A stretch of 64,000 nt of DNA, from contig JAKQEE010000070.1 in assembly GCA_029558635.1 (NCBI GenBank), forward strand, positions 124,001 through 188,000. Direction: 5' to 3'. How positions within the stretch are numbered: the first letter of the stretch is position 1; every line of letters starts with the position of its first letter. The notes under the pieces are model-generated. The model had not been told where the DNA came from and ran no database searches. It was given only the letters and a program-made list of their open reading frames with translations. Source of the DNA: Pseudomonadota bacterium (lineage in GTDB: Bacteria; Pseudomonadota; Alphaproteobacteria; Micavibrionales; Micavibrionaceae). Made by a program: the position numbers and the translations under genes. Positions 28,611 to 37,963 of this stretch are shown piece by piece.

Positions 28611-28785
28611 GGTCGCCTCACTTTGCACTCTTTTCCAGACTTCTGGTCAGTATATGTTTATAATTCAGATAGTTAGACACAATTCCTGTGCTATGTCCAT
28701 ATTCAATACGCTCCATAATATATTTGACTTTCTGTCAATTAATTTGCTAACCAATACTCATTCTGTAAAAAGTTAGTGAGGACAT
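28611..28785. promoter_or_regulatory. Divergent promoter region, MccF-like gene / LeuRS gene
   Basis: A 175-nt AT-rich gap between two divergent starts. TTGACT at 28724-28729, with an 18-nt spacer to the weak TAACCA, is a possible LeuRS promoter. GAGGA at 28778-28782 is the LeuRS ribosome site, placed rather close (3 nt) to the ATG. Shared control of both genes is plausible but not shown. Confidence 0.4.
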
Positions 28786-31326
28786 ATGCTAGGTGACTTT
28801 AGAAAAGCAGGGGAGAGCTACGCCCAGAATTTCCACGAACTTGAGGAGCAAGCCCAGCAATGGTGGAAAGCTGAAAACGTTTACCATACTCCTGATTCAC
28901 CGCATGCAGACAATAAGCGTTATATCCTCGGTATGTTCCCATACCCATCGGGAAATGCCCATATGGGGCATGTCCGCGTTTATTCCATTACAGATATGAT
29001 TGCCCGTCATTCCCGTTTCAAGGGACGTGACGTTCTACACCCTTTAGGCTGGGACTCGTTCGGGCTTCCTGCGGAAAATGCTGCGTTCAAGAATAATGTT
29101 CACCCTGCGGAATGGACTGATAAGAACATTGTGACCATGCGCGATGAACAAATCGGACGAGTTGGATTTTCTTTTGATCTCGACCGTGAACTCGCGACAT
29201 CGTCTCCGGAATATTATAAGTGGACACAGTGGCTTTTCCTTAAACTTTACGAACACGGGAAAGTCTATCGCTCTTTAGAGTGGGTCAACTGGGATCCGAT
29301 TGATAAAACTGTTTTGGCCAACGAACAAGTCATTGACGGAAAAGGGTGGCGCAGTGGTGCGCCCATTGAGCGGCGTCAAATGGAGCAATGGTATATCCGC
29401 ATTACCGACTATGCCGAAGATCTTGCTCTCGGTATTGATAAGCTTGACGGCTGGTCTGATGCTGCAAAAGGGGCCCAACGCAACTGGATTGGACGCAGTG
29501 AAGGTGCTTTGGTTCACTTCAAAATTGCAGGCACACGTAAAACACTTAAGGCTTTTACAACGCGCCCCGAACTTTCTTTCGGAGTATCTGCATTGGTGTT
29601 GGCTCCGGAAAATGATAGTATTCTTGAAATCTGTACAGAACAGCAGCGTGATGCTGTTTCCCAATATATCAAGGATGCATTGCTCCGACCTGAAGTTGAT
29701 CGCATCTCATCCAAAGTCGGCGAAGGTGTTTTTACGGGGGTCGATGCCATTCATCCGCTGACAGGCGAGAGAATTCCTGTCTTTGTGGCCGATTATGTAC
29801 TCAATACCTATGCGGATGGAGTTGCCACTTGTGTTCCCGCTCATAACGAGAAAGATTATAGTTTTTCCGAGAAAATGGGCCTACCCGTTACGCCCGTTAT
29901 GTCCGACCCAGCCAATGACCGTATTCCATACTCCAGCGAAAACGGGCTTCTCAAAAATAGCGGATTTTTGGATGGAATGTCAGTTCTCGAAGCTCGTAAA
30001 GCCATTCTGGAATATATGACAAGCAATGGTTGCGGTGAGCCTAAAATTGAATACAGGTTGCGTGACTGGTCTCTATCCCGTCAGCGTTTCTGGGGCTCAC
30101 CCATCCCGATGTTAAAAAAACCCGACGGCACATGGAAGCCTGTTCCCATCGATGAACTACCCGTTGAATTGCCGAAGGATGCGGACTTTTCAGACTCTCA
30201 TGGACGTTCACCCCTCGCAACAAATCCGGATTTTCTTCAAGTTCCAGATAACAAGACTGGCGAAACTCTTGAGCGTGCGACCGACACCATGGACACTTTT
30301 ATGTGTTCCTCCTGGTATGCGTGGCGCTTCACAGACCCTCACAATTCCAAGGCTGCATGGAACCCTGACCTCGGTAATAGCTGGATGCCGATTGATACCT
30401 ACGTCGGCGGGTTAGAACACGCCAACCAACACATGATCTATTTTCGCTTTATGTCCCACTTCCTTCACGATATAGGTCTGACCAATTCCAAAGAGCCAAT
30501 CCGTTGTTTTCTGGATAATGGTCTGGTTCGCCTTGATGGCGCGAAAATGAGCAAGTCCAAAGGAAATATTGTCCGCCCTGACGAAATGGTCGACAAATTT
30601 GGTGCAGATGCTTTGCGCATGTATATCCTGTCCGATGTTCCATTCAATCGTGACATTGAGTGGAGTGAAGAAGGGTTAGAAAATAAATTCGACTTTCTGA
30701 AGCGAATTGACGGTTTGTTCCGCGCTTATTCCGCTCATGCCCCCAATGGTATCGCATCTGTTACGCCTGCCGATGTAAAAGACGAATGGTCTGTTGGCCT
30801 TTTGAATGCCCTGCAGAGTGTCGCCGACAAAACAGATGCCGATATTGAGAAAACCTATGCCTTTCATAATGTTGTTGCCAGAACACATGAGTTAGCAAAC
30901 AAGCTTTTCTCCGAGCGGAACAATGTATCAACTCCGGAGCGCCAGAAAGTTTATGCTTACGCCATGCAAAATTTTCTGAAGATTCTCAGTTTATCAGCCC
31001 CTCACCTTTCTGACGTCTTGTTCCGTAACACGTTCAAGGTAGATCAAAGCCTGTTCCATCAACCTTGGATTCAGGTCAACCCTGATTGTCTGGTTTCAAA
31101 AAGTGCAGATATCCAGATTCCTGTTACTGTGAATGGAAAAAAACGCGGAATGCTCTCTGTTCCAAGAGAGGCCAGTGACGATGAAATCCGTGAGGGTGTC
31201 ATCAATTCACAAGATTCTATCTTAAAAAGGATCTTCGATGAAACTACACTGGGCAAGGTTATCGTTGTCAGGGATAAACTGAAAGCCCCCAAACTCATCA
31301 ATGTTGTTACGAGAGAAATTCCATAG
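28786..31326 (+). CDS. leuS: Leucyl-tRNA synthetase, atypical (probable second/resistant copy)
   Basis: An 846-residue class I synthetase with HMGH (59-62) and KMSKS (587-591). Three oddities stand out. First, only a few residues (LVRLDGA) separate the LDNG segment from KMSKS, so the leucine-specific domain normally inserted there is absent. Second, the CP1 editing domain is present, but its threonine-rich motif is TTRPEL (258-263) instead of TTRPDT, changing the Thr that guards the editing pocket (E. coli Thr252) to Leu. Third, the GTGAVMAVP.HDQRD segment is YADGVATCVPAHNEKD (342-357), keeping only the last Asp. It lies alone beside MccF-like genes, not with lptE/holA as many housekeeping leuS genes do. 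A self-protecting copy is the best inference; whether another leuS exists cannot be seen here. Confidence 0.9.
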   Translation: MLGDFRKAGESYAQNFHELEEQAQQWWKAENVYHTPDSPHADNKRYILGMFPYPSGNAHMGHVRVYSITDMIARHSRFKGRDVLHPLGWDSFGLPAENAAFKNNVHPAEWTDKNIVTMRDEQIGRVGFSFDLDRELATSSPEYYKWTQWLFLKLYEHGKVYRSLEWVNWDPIDKTVLANEQVIDGKGWRSGAPIERRQMEQWYIRITDYAEDLALGIDKLDGWSDAAKGAQRNWIGRSEGALVHFKIAGTRKTLKAFTTRPELSFGVSALVLAPENDSILEICTEQQRDAVSQYIKDALLRPEVDRISSKVGEGVFTGVDAIHPLTGERIPVFVADYVLNTYADGVATCVPAHNEKDYSFSEKMGLPVTPVMSDPANDRIPYSSENGLLKNSGFLDGMSVLEARKAILEYMTSNGCGEPKIEYRLRDWSLSRQRFWGSPIPMLKKPDGTWKPVPIDELPVELPKDADFSDSHGRSPLATNPDFLQVPDNKTGETLERATDTMDTFMCSSWYAWRFTDPHNSKAAWNPDLGNSWMPIDTYVGGLEHANQHMIYFRFMSHFLHDIGLTNSKEPIRCFLDNGLVRLDGAKMSKSKGNIVRPDEMVDKFGADALRMYILSDVPFNRDIEWSEEGLENKFDFLKRIDGLFRAYSAHAPNGIASVTPADVKDEWSVGLLNALQSVADKTDADIEKTYAFHNVVARTHELANKLFSERNNVSTPERQKVYAYAMQNFLKILSLSAPHLSDVLFRNTFKVDQSLFHQPWIQVNPDCLVSKSADIQIPVTVNGKKRGMLSVPREASDDEIREGVINSQDSILKRIFDETTLGKVIVVRDKLKAPKLINVVTREIP

Positions 31327-31881
31327 GGACACTTGTCACATTTAGCGTAATAGGTAAGAGGCATGACAATTGGATCCTTTTTGGGGTGCAAAATTGTCAT
31401 TCTAAACCCTGTAGAAATTCAAACATTTTTGCTAACGCATAGAGGTGGATTTTTTCTTTTCGGTCATGGTCTCAATCTAACAAATTAATCATGCCCTTTT
31501 CGACCTCTGTGGTACGGATGTCTTAAGCATAAGGAAGTTGTAAGGGAATTTTTACTCCCTGATGTCACGGTCAATATCCCTGAAAGCAAAAATAATAACC
31601 CTGATAGTATATTCAAATTACCCTGTTATTTTATTGGTCCTCTTTTCTTGAGAGGCTAAATAATGACCGTATTTCAGACAGATAGCTTAAAAAATATATC
31701 GTATTGCCAATAAAAAAGGGAAATTACTGCAAAAAACAGGGAATATAACATGAGAATTGTGCGAGCATGACTGCGCACACAGCCATTCAGTCATTAATTT
31801 TCCATTTCCAGCTGGTTTTGCCGATTGAACTAAAGTCCCATTCTTTGTGGTTCTGCGATATTTACTGGTTTATATCCAGTA
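31327..31881. other. Intergenic region between LeuRS and TpsA1 genes
   Basis: About 555 nt with no credible gene, markedly AT-rich. It holds an inverted repeat ATGACAATT/AATTGTCAT (31363-31371 and 31392-31400), which may end the LeuRS transcript, although there is no T-run. A short stem TACTGG/CCAGTA (31863-31881) abuts the convergent TpsA1 stop. No duplicate of the tRNA-Gln 3' end was found. Confidence 0.55.
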
Positions 31882-34800
31882 TTAATCCATCATCATGGCA
31901 AATGGATTTGTAAGAAAGGCTTTCAGTTTCGGGTGGAATTTTATGAAACCGGCGTCATGTCCCGCTTCGGAAAGCACTGTTTCTTCCGCGTCGGGAAGGA
32001 CGAGCTGGGTATCCAATGACGGGGCAGAGTTCGGCGAAGAGCTGTTTGAACTACTGCTTTCATTTACATTTACCGTTGTTTCGCCCTGAATGTCTCTCAG
32101 GAAACCACCGAGCGACATATATTTGACGGTGTCCGGAATGACACTGGTTTGCGTCTGCGGCATCGGAGCCACATACCCCTCGGGATGAACGGTGAATGTT
32201 CCGTAGGCATCCGTGCGCGTGTAGTTGGCAAGACGCGAAAGCGGATCCGTTGCGGTGGCGTCGATCGTATAACTTCCGGCAGTCCCGCCATATCCGACCG
32301 GCGCATAGGCCCAGCTGATAAGGGCGGCATCGTGTGCCGTCAGATTATTGGAGCCGGCAAACACCGGATCGGCCGCAGGCAAGGTTTTGGATTTGGGTTG
32401 GGTTGTCACCGTCAGAGAACGGGTTGTAATGTCCATTGTCGTTGCAGGTGTGTTCGTCACGTTATAGTTGGCAGCTCCGCCGACGGTTGCACTGACGGCA
32501 TAGGTTCCGACATCCGTATTGGCGTCAACTGCTCCGAAATTCGGCGTAACGGTCGTAAACAAGCTGGCGCTGTCACTTCCAACCAGACCGACAAAGTTGA
32601 AGTTGGCGTAACTGAGTGTCGGATTGGCATTTCCGTACACTTTGCTCAGCGTTCCGGTAAAGGAGGAGGTGATATCTTTCGGATCGACAGTGATTGCAGT
32701 GGCATTGTTGGCGTAGCTGAATCCGTAACCGAGATCGGACGTCAAGTTTCCGCTGCTGTAGGACACGCCGTAGCTGCCGACGCCAGAACCTACGATGTAG
32801 GTTGTCGTTCCATTGACGCTTCCCCCGATCGTGTCATCGCCCGAGTCGGTCCCAAGATAGCCGGAGAGCGCATATGCATAGCCCGCCAGCGATGGAACGG
32901 CATCGCCATAGTTTAAACTGGCCAATCCCGACGGGGTGACCGTCAGGGTCGGCGTATAGCTGTAAAGAAGGCCGTTGCCTACACCCAATGCAGGGCAGGA
33001 GCCGCCATAAGTACAAGAGAAGCGGCGGAAAGACGGGACCAGACCGCCGATGGTATCGCTGGCCGGATTGGTGCTATAAACCAGCCAGCGTCCGCCTGAG
33101 CTTAAAGCTCCTGCGCCGCTGTTGTTGATAAAATTACGGGCCGACGCCAATGTCAGGGAGTCTCCGGCATTACTTGCGGTCAATGTCCCGCTTTGAAGAA
33201 CGACATCACCGGTTGTATTTTTGTTCTGGACCAGAATTGTTCCTGCGGTGATATCGCGCAAGGTGACATCTCCACCAGCATGATTGGTTTTACCCGTTCC
33301 GTCATCCAGACGAACGGTGACCGTTCCTGTTCCGGCGTTGATCGAAGTGCCTGCACCCATGGTGATGACGGCCGATCCCGCGTCACGCTGGGCATCTACA
33401 ACTCCCGTGGAGAGGTCTTCGTTGGCAAAAAGATTCAGGTCGCCGTTATCCGTTGCAATATTGGCATTCAAGAGAATGCTTCGACCAGCCTGAAGCGTGA
33501 AAGTTCCTCCATCGCCGAAATTGTTGCTGACGCTAATGTCGTTATTCACTGTGATGTCATTATTGGCCTGCAACGTTACTGATGTTCCGGCATTCAGGAC
33601 ATTCTTGATGAACAGAGGATCAAGTGTGATGCTTGATGACGACAAAGTTCCATATAGGTTATAATCGTTAATGTTATGGGTATCCAATGAAATGGAATAG
33701 ACTTTCTGTTGTCCTGAATCCCCTACAACAAAACGATTGTTCACTGCGTCTTCGTTGTATTCATAGTTTGGCCAGAAACCTCCCCAGATGGTGCCGCCCT
33801 CCCCCAACAGAGCATTGTAGGATGTAATTTCGCCGAATGTTCCATGGTCGCCATCAATAATCATAACAGCTCCCGCATCAGTTATGGCACCATCATCCCA
33901 ATACGGAGCGATCAAAACATAGTCATTGTTCGAAAGAACCACGGAGTCGCCCCAGTCCGACCATCCCACCTGGTCACCAGCGGAGGACCCGACAACGGAA
34001 TTGGCTGAACTGATAGCGCCGCTGGTTCCCGTTGTTCCATTGCCCCATGTCAGAGCGCCCGCATCGACAATCGCGCCGTTATCCCAATCGGGACTGTTGA
34101 TAATGTAGTTCCCGTTGGACAGGGTCGTAATACCCCATGCTCCAATCTGGTCGTTTGCCGTAGAACCGACCAGAGAGTTGGGAGACCCCACGATTCCGCT
34201 TACTCCCGTTGAAGCATTGCCCCAAGTTATCGCACCGGAGTTGTCATGTAGCGGGCTTTTTACAAGATAGTTTCCGTTCGCCAGAATGGTGATGTCGCCG
34301 CCACCTCCAACATAATCATAGTCTACCGCTCCAATCAAAGAGTTGGTGGCATCAATGGCACCGAAAACCCCTGTCGAAGCATCACCCCATGTCACCGCCC
34401 CGACATCTTCCATGCCGGTGTGGTCCCATGCGGGACTTAAAACCAGATAATTTCCATTGGGTAAAACAGTGATTCCACCGGTGCCGATATTGTCATAGTC
34501 AAATGATCCAACCAGGGAGTTAGCGGCACTGACAACTCCTACAGTACTGACCGATGGGTCAATCCATGTGACGGCACCTACTCCCGGATGACTCCCGTCA
34601 TCCCAATCCGGACTCCAAATCAGATATTTACCACCTGAAAGCGACACAGGTCCACCAGACCCAACGTAGGAATCTGCCACAGTTCCAACCATTGAATTGG
34701 CGGCACTGACAATCCCTGTCGTCCCCGTTGTGCCGTTGCCCCATGTGACCGCACCGGCATTCGCGGCAAGTCCATTATGCCACCTGAAGCTGAGGGCCAC

Positions 34801-37800
34801 GTAATTTCCATCATCCAGAGCTTCCGCAACCCCCACGCGGTCATCGGCTGTGGCCCCGATCAAAGAGTTGGCGGCACTGACAGTACCCACCAATCCGGTT
34901 GTGCCGTTGGCCCACGTCAGAGCACCGGCATTGGCCGTGGCACCATTATCCCAAAGATCGCTGCCGACAATATAATTGCCGTTGGTCAGCCCAACCACCC
35001 CTGCAAATCCTACCATGTCACCAGCGGCCGTACCGATCAAAGAGTTGGCAGCAGAAACTGCTCCGCTGGTTCCTGTTGTTCCATTCCCCCACGTAACGGC
35101 TCCGACGTCTGCCGTTCCGCCATTGTCCCATTCAGGGTTGCTCACAACGTAGTTGCCATTGGCCAGCTCAACTACACCGTATTGCCCGACCAAATCGTTT
35201 GCAGAGCTTCCCACCAGAGAGTTGGCGGAAGATATAACGCCGGAAATGCCAGCGGCTCCGCTTCCCCATGTCACGGCTCCGGCATCGGCTGCGCCACCAT
35301 TATCCCAATTTGGGCTGAGCGCCAGATAGTTTCCATTCGAAAGAAAAACTGTGTTCCATACATCCCCAACACCATCGTTGGCGTGGCTTCCGACCAACGA
35401 GTTGGCAGAAGAAACCACCCCCACAGTTCCACCCAAGCCGTTGCCCCACGTCAGGGCACCGGCATTCACCACGGCACCGTTATCCCAGTTGGCGCTTCCT
35501 ACAAGATAGTTGCTGCCGCTCAGCACCACTGTTGTCGGATTCCCCCACTGATCTCCACCCAGGTAATCATTAGCATGGCTTCCGACCAGAGAGTTAGCCG
35601 CAGAGACAACGCCACTGGTTCCCGTTGCTCCATTGCCCCACGTCACGGCTCCGGCGTTTGCTGTTCCGCCATTATCCCAGATCGGACTGACTGCAACATA
35701 ATTTCCGTTAGCAAGAAGAACCACCTGATTTCCGACCCAGTCATTGGCGTGGCTTCCGACCAACGAGTTGGCCGAGGACACAACACCTACGGTTCCGCCC
35801 AGACCGTTGCCCCAGGTCAGAGCCCCCGCTCGTCCGTTCCAACTAACATTTCTAAGCAGGTAATTGCCGTTATCCAGTGTCTCGATGCCATTGGACCCGA
35901 CTTTGTCTCCTCCATGTGACCCCACGATAGAGTTTGCCGAACTGACAACACCGCTTACTCCAGTGGTACTACTTCCCCAGGTGGCTGCTCCAGCCAGCAC
36001 GGTGGCTCCATTGTTCCAGAAACCGCTTTTAACCACGAAATTGCCATTGGTTAATTCTGTAACACCATAATTTCCCACCAGATCGTTTATCTTATTTCCT
36101 GTAAGCGTGCTGATGAGTGCGCCAGTAGCACCGTTGAAGAGATAGACGGCTCCGGCATCTGTTGCCATCAGGTCATCTTCGGAGTCTATAACAACGACAT
36201 TGCCATTGCTGAGGACCTCATAACCACCGTACGCCCCTGAATCAGGGTTAGGATCTACAAGTTCAAAGTAGGAAATGCCATTGGATATGCCACCGTTGGC
36301 AATGGTGATATTTTTGGGGTCAAGAAGAAGGTTTCCCGCCAGATAACCGCTTCTTCGTGCCGCGGCACTGGTCACGGCATCGCCGGAAATGGTCATCTGG
36401 TTTTTGGAGGATATTTCAATCTGTCCGCCGTCGCCGCCGTTTGCACCGCCTCTGGCTTGAGCTGTACCACCGAACAGGGTTTCATCGTCAGACCAGACAA
36501 TTACTTCACCGCCTTTGCCTGTATCCGTTGCGTCAGCGCGCAGAGTGGTCGAATAGTTAACAGCTGTTGTTTTGGAGTGTTCAAGAGAACCCGTCCCCTG
36601 ATATTCGCCGCCAACGTTGATCTTGCCGCCGCCGGTTTTCCCATCGGCGGTCACTTGCGCGCCGAAAAACTTTAAATTGCCCTGATCGGCCGTGATTTGT
36701 ATGGTTCCGCCCTTGTCTGTGGCGCTGGATGCGTCATATTTTCCGGACACAAAGGCTTTGGACCCCGTTTTTCCTTTGACTGTGATCTTCCCACCGTCGC
36801 CGTTGCCTCCTGTTGCATCGGTGCGGCTATTTTCGCTATCCAGATAGGCGTTCTTAAACGAGATATCGACCGTTCCGCCGGTTCCGCCAGTTCCGTTTGT
36901 TCCGGCTGCCGAAATGCGGCCCTGCTGGATAATATTTTTGCCGGTGATGGAAACGGATCCGCCCGTTGTGCCACTGGCATCCAGATTTCCGGTGATACTC
37001 ACGCTCGTTTCGTCATTACCGGAAATGATAATTTTCCCGCCTTGAACCTCTGCTGAAGGCACGTTGATTTCGCCATCAAGCTGGACCAATGAATTGACCA
37101 GATGGGTTCCTGTGGCCGCTGTGATTTTTACCGTACCGCCTTCGGCGTTGATCGTGCCGGAGTTGGAAACCAATTGCTCGGTCATGTCGTCGCTGGCAGC
37201 AATTGAAATAGCTCCATCACCATAGAGATCGACAGTAAATTTATCCCCCGATGCCAGATGGACTTTTCCCAGTCTAGCATTGATAACCCCATTATTCTCA
37301 ACCCGCGGAGCAACCAGCCCAACCAATCCGGCATCCTTGGCGGTAATTGTCCCCTCATTGATAATGGCCGCATCAGGCGCTCCCGGCGCATTGAATTTCA
37401 AATTTCCCGCCATGGCATCGGCGTTGGTGATATCGGAAGTCGTGGCAATCAGACTGTTGACGTCGACAACAGCATCCTTGCCGAATGAGATACCGCTCTG
37501 GTTGATCAGGACTACATTCCCGTTGGCTTTCAGGTTACCAAGAATCTGGGAAGGGTTGGCATCATTGATCCGATTGACAGTCAGGGAAGAAGAGGAAGGT
37601 TGATGGAATTGTGTGGTTTCGCCTTTGTTGATGTTGAAGCTGCGCCAGTCGATTACAGCGCGATCCGAATTTTGACGAACATCAACCCGATTGGTGGAAT
37701 TCTCGATTGTCGCCTGTCCGGCAGACACAACTCCGCCGTCCGGATTGGCAAGAGCCGCCGTCAGTCCCAGAAACGAACATGCGGTCAAAGAGGTCGTGAG

Positions 37801-37818
37801 CAGCAGAAACTTTTTCAT
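31882..37818 (-). CDS. Two-partner secretion exoprotein TpsA1 (filamentous haemagglutinin type)
   Basis: A 1978-residue secreted protein. After a signal peptide (KKFLLLTTSLTACSFLGLTA, cleavage near ALA-NP) comes a TPS secretion domain (about 30-270: VVSAGQATI, VDVRQNSDRAVIDW, NQSGISFGKDA), then a beta-helical region. Next is an array of about 14 repeats with the core GNY-x-SP-x-WDNG and AGAVTWGNGTTG, then MBG-like modules encoded at about 32.17-32.96 kb, and a Ser-rich tail. Secretion would use the divergently encoded TpsB1 pore. ATG 37818 is chosen for its signal peptide and nearby AAGG. Likely roles are adhesion, aggregation or contact with other cells; no toxic C-terminal domain is recognisable. 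Confidence 0.9.
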   Translation of the reverse strand: MKKFLLLTTSLTACSFLGLTAALANPDGGVVSAGQATIENSTNRVDVRQNSDRAVIDWRSFNINKGETTQFHQPSSSSLTVNRINDANPSQILGNLKANGNVVLINQSGISFGKDAVVDVNSLIATTSDITNADAMAGNLKFNAPGAPDAAIINEGTITAKDAGLVGLVAPRVENNGVINARLGKVHLASGDKFTVDLYGDGAISIAASDDMTEQLVSNSGTINAEGGTVKITAATGTHLVNSLVQLDGEINVPSAEVQGGKIIISGNDETSVSITGNLDASGTTGGSVSITGKNIIQQGRISAAGTNGTGGTGGTVDISFKNAYLDSENSRTDATGGNGDGGKITVKGKTGSKAFVSGKYDASSATDKGGTIQITADQGNLKFFGAQVTADGKTGGGKINVGGEYQGTGSLEHSKTTAVNYSTTLRADATDTGKGGEVIVWSDDETLFGGTAQARGGANGGDGGQIEISSKNQMTISGDAVTSAAARRSGYLAGNLLLDPKNITIANGGISNGISYFELVDPNPDSGAYGGYEVLSNGNVVVIDSEDDLMATDAGAVYLFNGATGALISTLTGNKINDLVGNYGVTELTNGNFVVKSGFWNNGATVLAGAATWGSSTTGVSGVVSSANSIVGSHGGDKVGSNGIETLDNGNYLLRNVSWNGRAGALTWGNGLGGTVGVVSSANSLVGSHANDWVGNQVVLLANGNYVAVSPIWDNGGTANAGAVTWGNGATGTSGVVSAANSLVGSHANDYLGGDQWGNPTTVVLSGSNYLVGSANWDNGAVVNAGALTWGNGLGGTVGVVSSANSLVGSHANDGVGDVWNTVFLSNGNYLALSPNWDNGGAADAGAVTWGSGAAGISGVISSANSLVGSSANDLVGQYGVVELANGNYVVSNPEWDNGGTADVGAVTWGNGTTGTSGAVSAANSLIGTAAGDMVGFAGVVGLTNGNYIVGSDLWDNGATANAGALTWANGTTGLVGTVSAANSLIGATADDRVGVAEALDDGNYVALSFRWHNGLAANAGAVTWGNGTTGTTGIVSAANSMVGTVADSYVGSGGPVSLSGGKYLIWSPDWDDGSHPGVGAVTWIDPSVSTVGVVSAANSLVGSFDYDNIGTGGITVLPNGNYLVLSPAWDHTGMEDVGAVTWGDASTGVFGAIDATNSLIGAVDYDYVGGGGDITILANGNYLVKSPLHDNSGAITWGNASTGVSGIVGSPNSLVGSTANDQIGAWGITTLSNGNYIINSPDWDNGAIVDAGALTWGNGTTGTSGAISSANSVVGSSAGDQVGWSDWGDSVVLSNNDYVLIAPYWDDGAITDAGAVMIIDGDHGTFGEITSYNALLGEGGTIWGGFWPNYEYNEDAVNNRFVVGDSGQQKVYSISLDTHNINDYNLYGTLSSSSITLDPLFIKNVLNAGTSVTLQANNDITVNNDISVSNNFGDGGTFTLQAGRSILLNANIATDNGDLNLFANEDLSTGVVDAQRDAGSAVITMGAGTSINAGTGTVTVRLDDGTGKTNHAGGDVTLRDITAGTILVQNKNTTGDVVLQSGTLTASNAGDSLTLASARNFINNSGAGALSSGGRWLVYSTNPASDTIGGLVPSFRRFSCTYGGSCPALGVGNGLLYSYTPTLTVTPSGLASLNYGDAVPSLAGYAYALSGYLGTDSGDDTIGGSVNGTTTYIVGSGVGSYGVSYSSGNLTSDLGYGFSYANNATAITVDPKDITSSFTGTLSKVYGNANPTLSYANFNFVGLVGSDSASLFTTVTPNFGAVDANTDVGTYAVSATVGGAANYNVTNTPATTMDITTRSLTVTTQPKSKTLPAADPVFAGSNNLTAHDAALISWAYAPVGYGGTAGSYTIDATATDPLSRLANYTRTDAYGTFTVHPEGYVAPMPQTQTSVIPDTVKYMSLGGFLRDIQGETTVNVNESSSSNSSSPNSAPSLDTQLVLPDAEETVLSEAGHDAGFIKFHPKLKAFLTNPFAMMMD
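33800..36270 (-). repeat. Tandem ~59-residue repeat array inside TpsA1
   Basis: About 14 tandem units of roughly 175-180 nt. Each unit has N-LVGS-x-D-x-VG, a GNY-V-SP segment, a WDNG turn, and AGAVTWGNGTTG followed by VSAAN. Units 3-9 are the most alike; the later ones drift and shorten. This matches a repeat of unknown function found in TPS exoproteins (as I recall, DUF5649). Spacing and the Trp/Asn-rich turns suggest beta-propeller- or beta-solenoid-like blades. Confidence 0.85.
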
Positions 37819-37963
37819 TAAAAACCTTACCCTTAAGGACACTCAACCCATCAATTATCCACGATTTAAATAAAATTTTACTTAACCAATTATGGAATCC
37901 GCAGAAATACTGGGTTTTGCGTTAAATACACTTTAACTTTTCATCCTTATAGATGGGTACATT

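Noticed and set aside
31327-31881. Search for a right-hand attachment repeat of tRNA-Gln
   Set aside because: No copy of the TTCGAATCCAGCC-type 3' end was seen here, and there is no integrase gene, so an integrated element is not called as a feature.
34777-35919. 380-codon plus-strand frame inside the TpsA1 repeat array
   Set aside because: Mirror of the 59-residue repeats; its own periodicity is simply that of the real gene.
33800-36270. Regularly spaced repeats considered as a CRISPR array
   Set aside because: Units are coding, about 177 nt long, divergent and in one open frame; no spacer/repeat structure and no cas genes.
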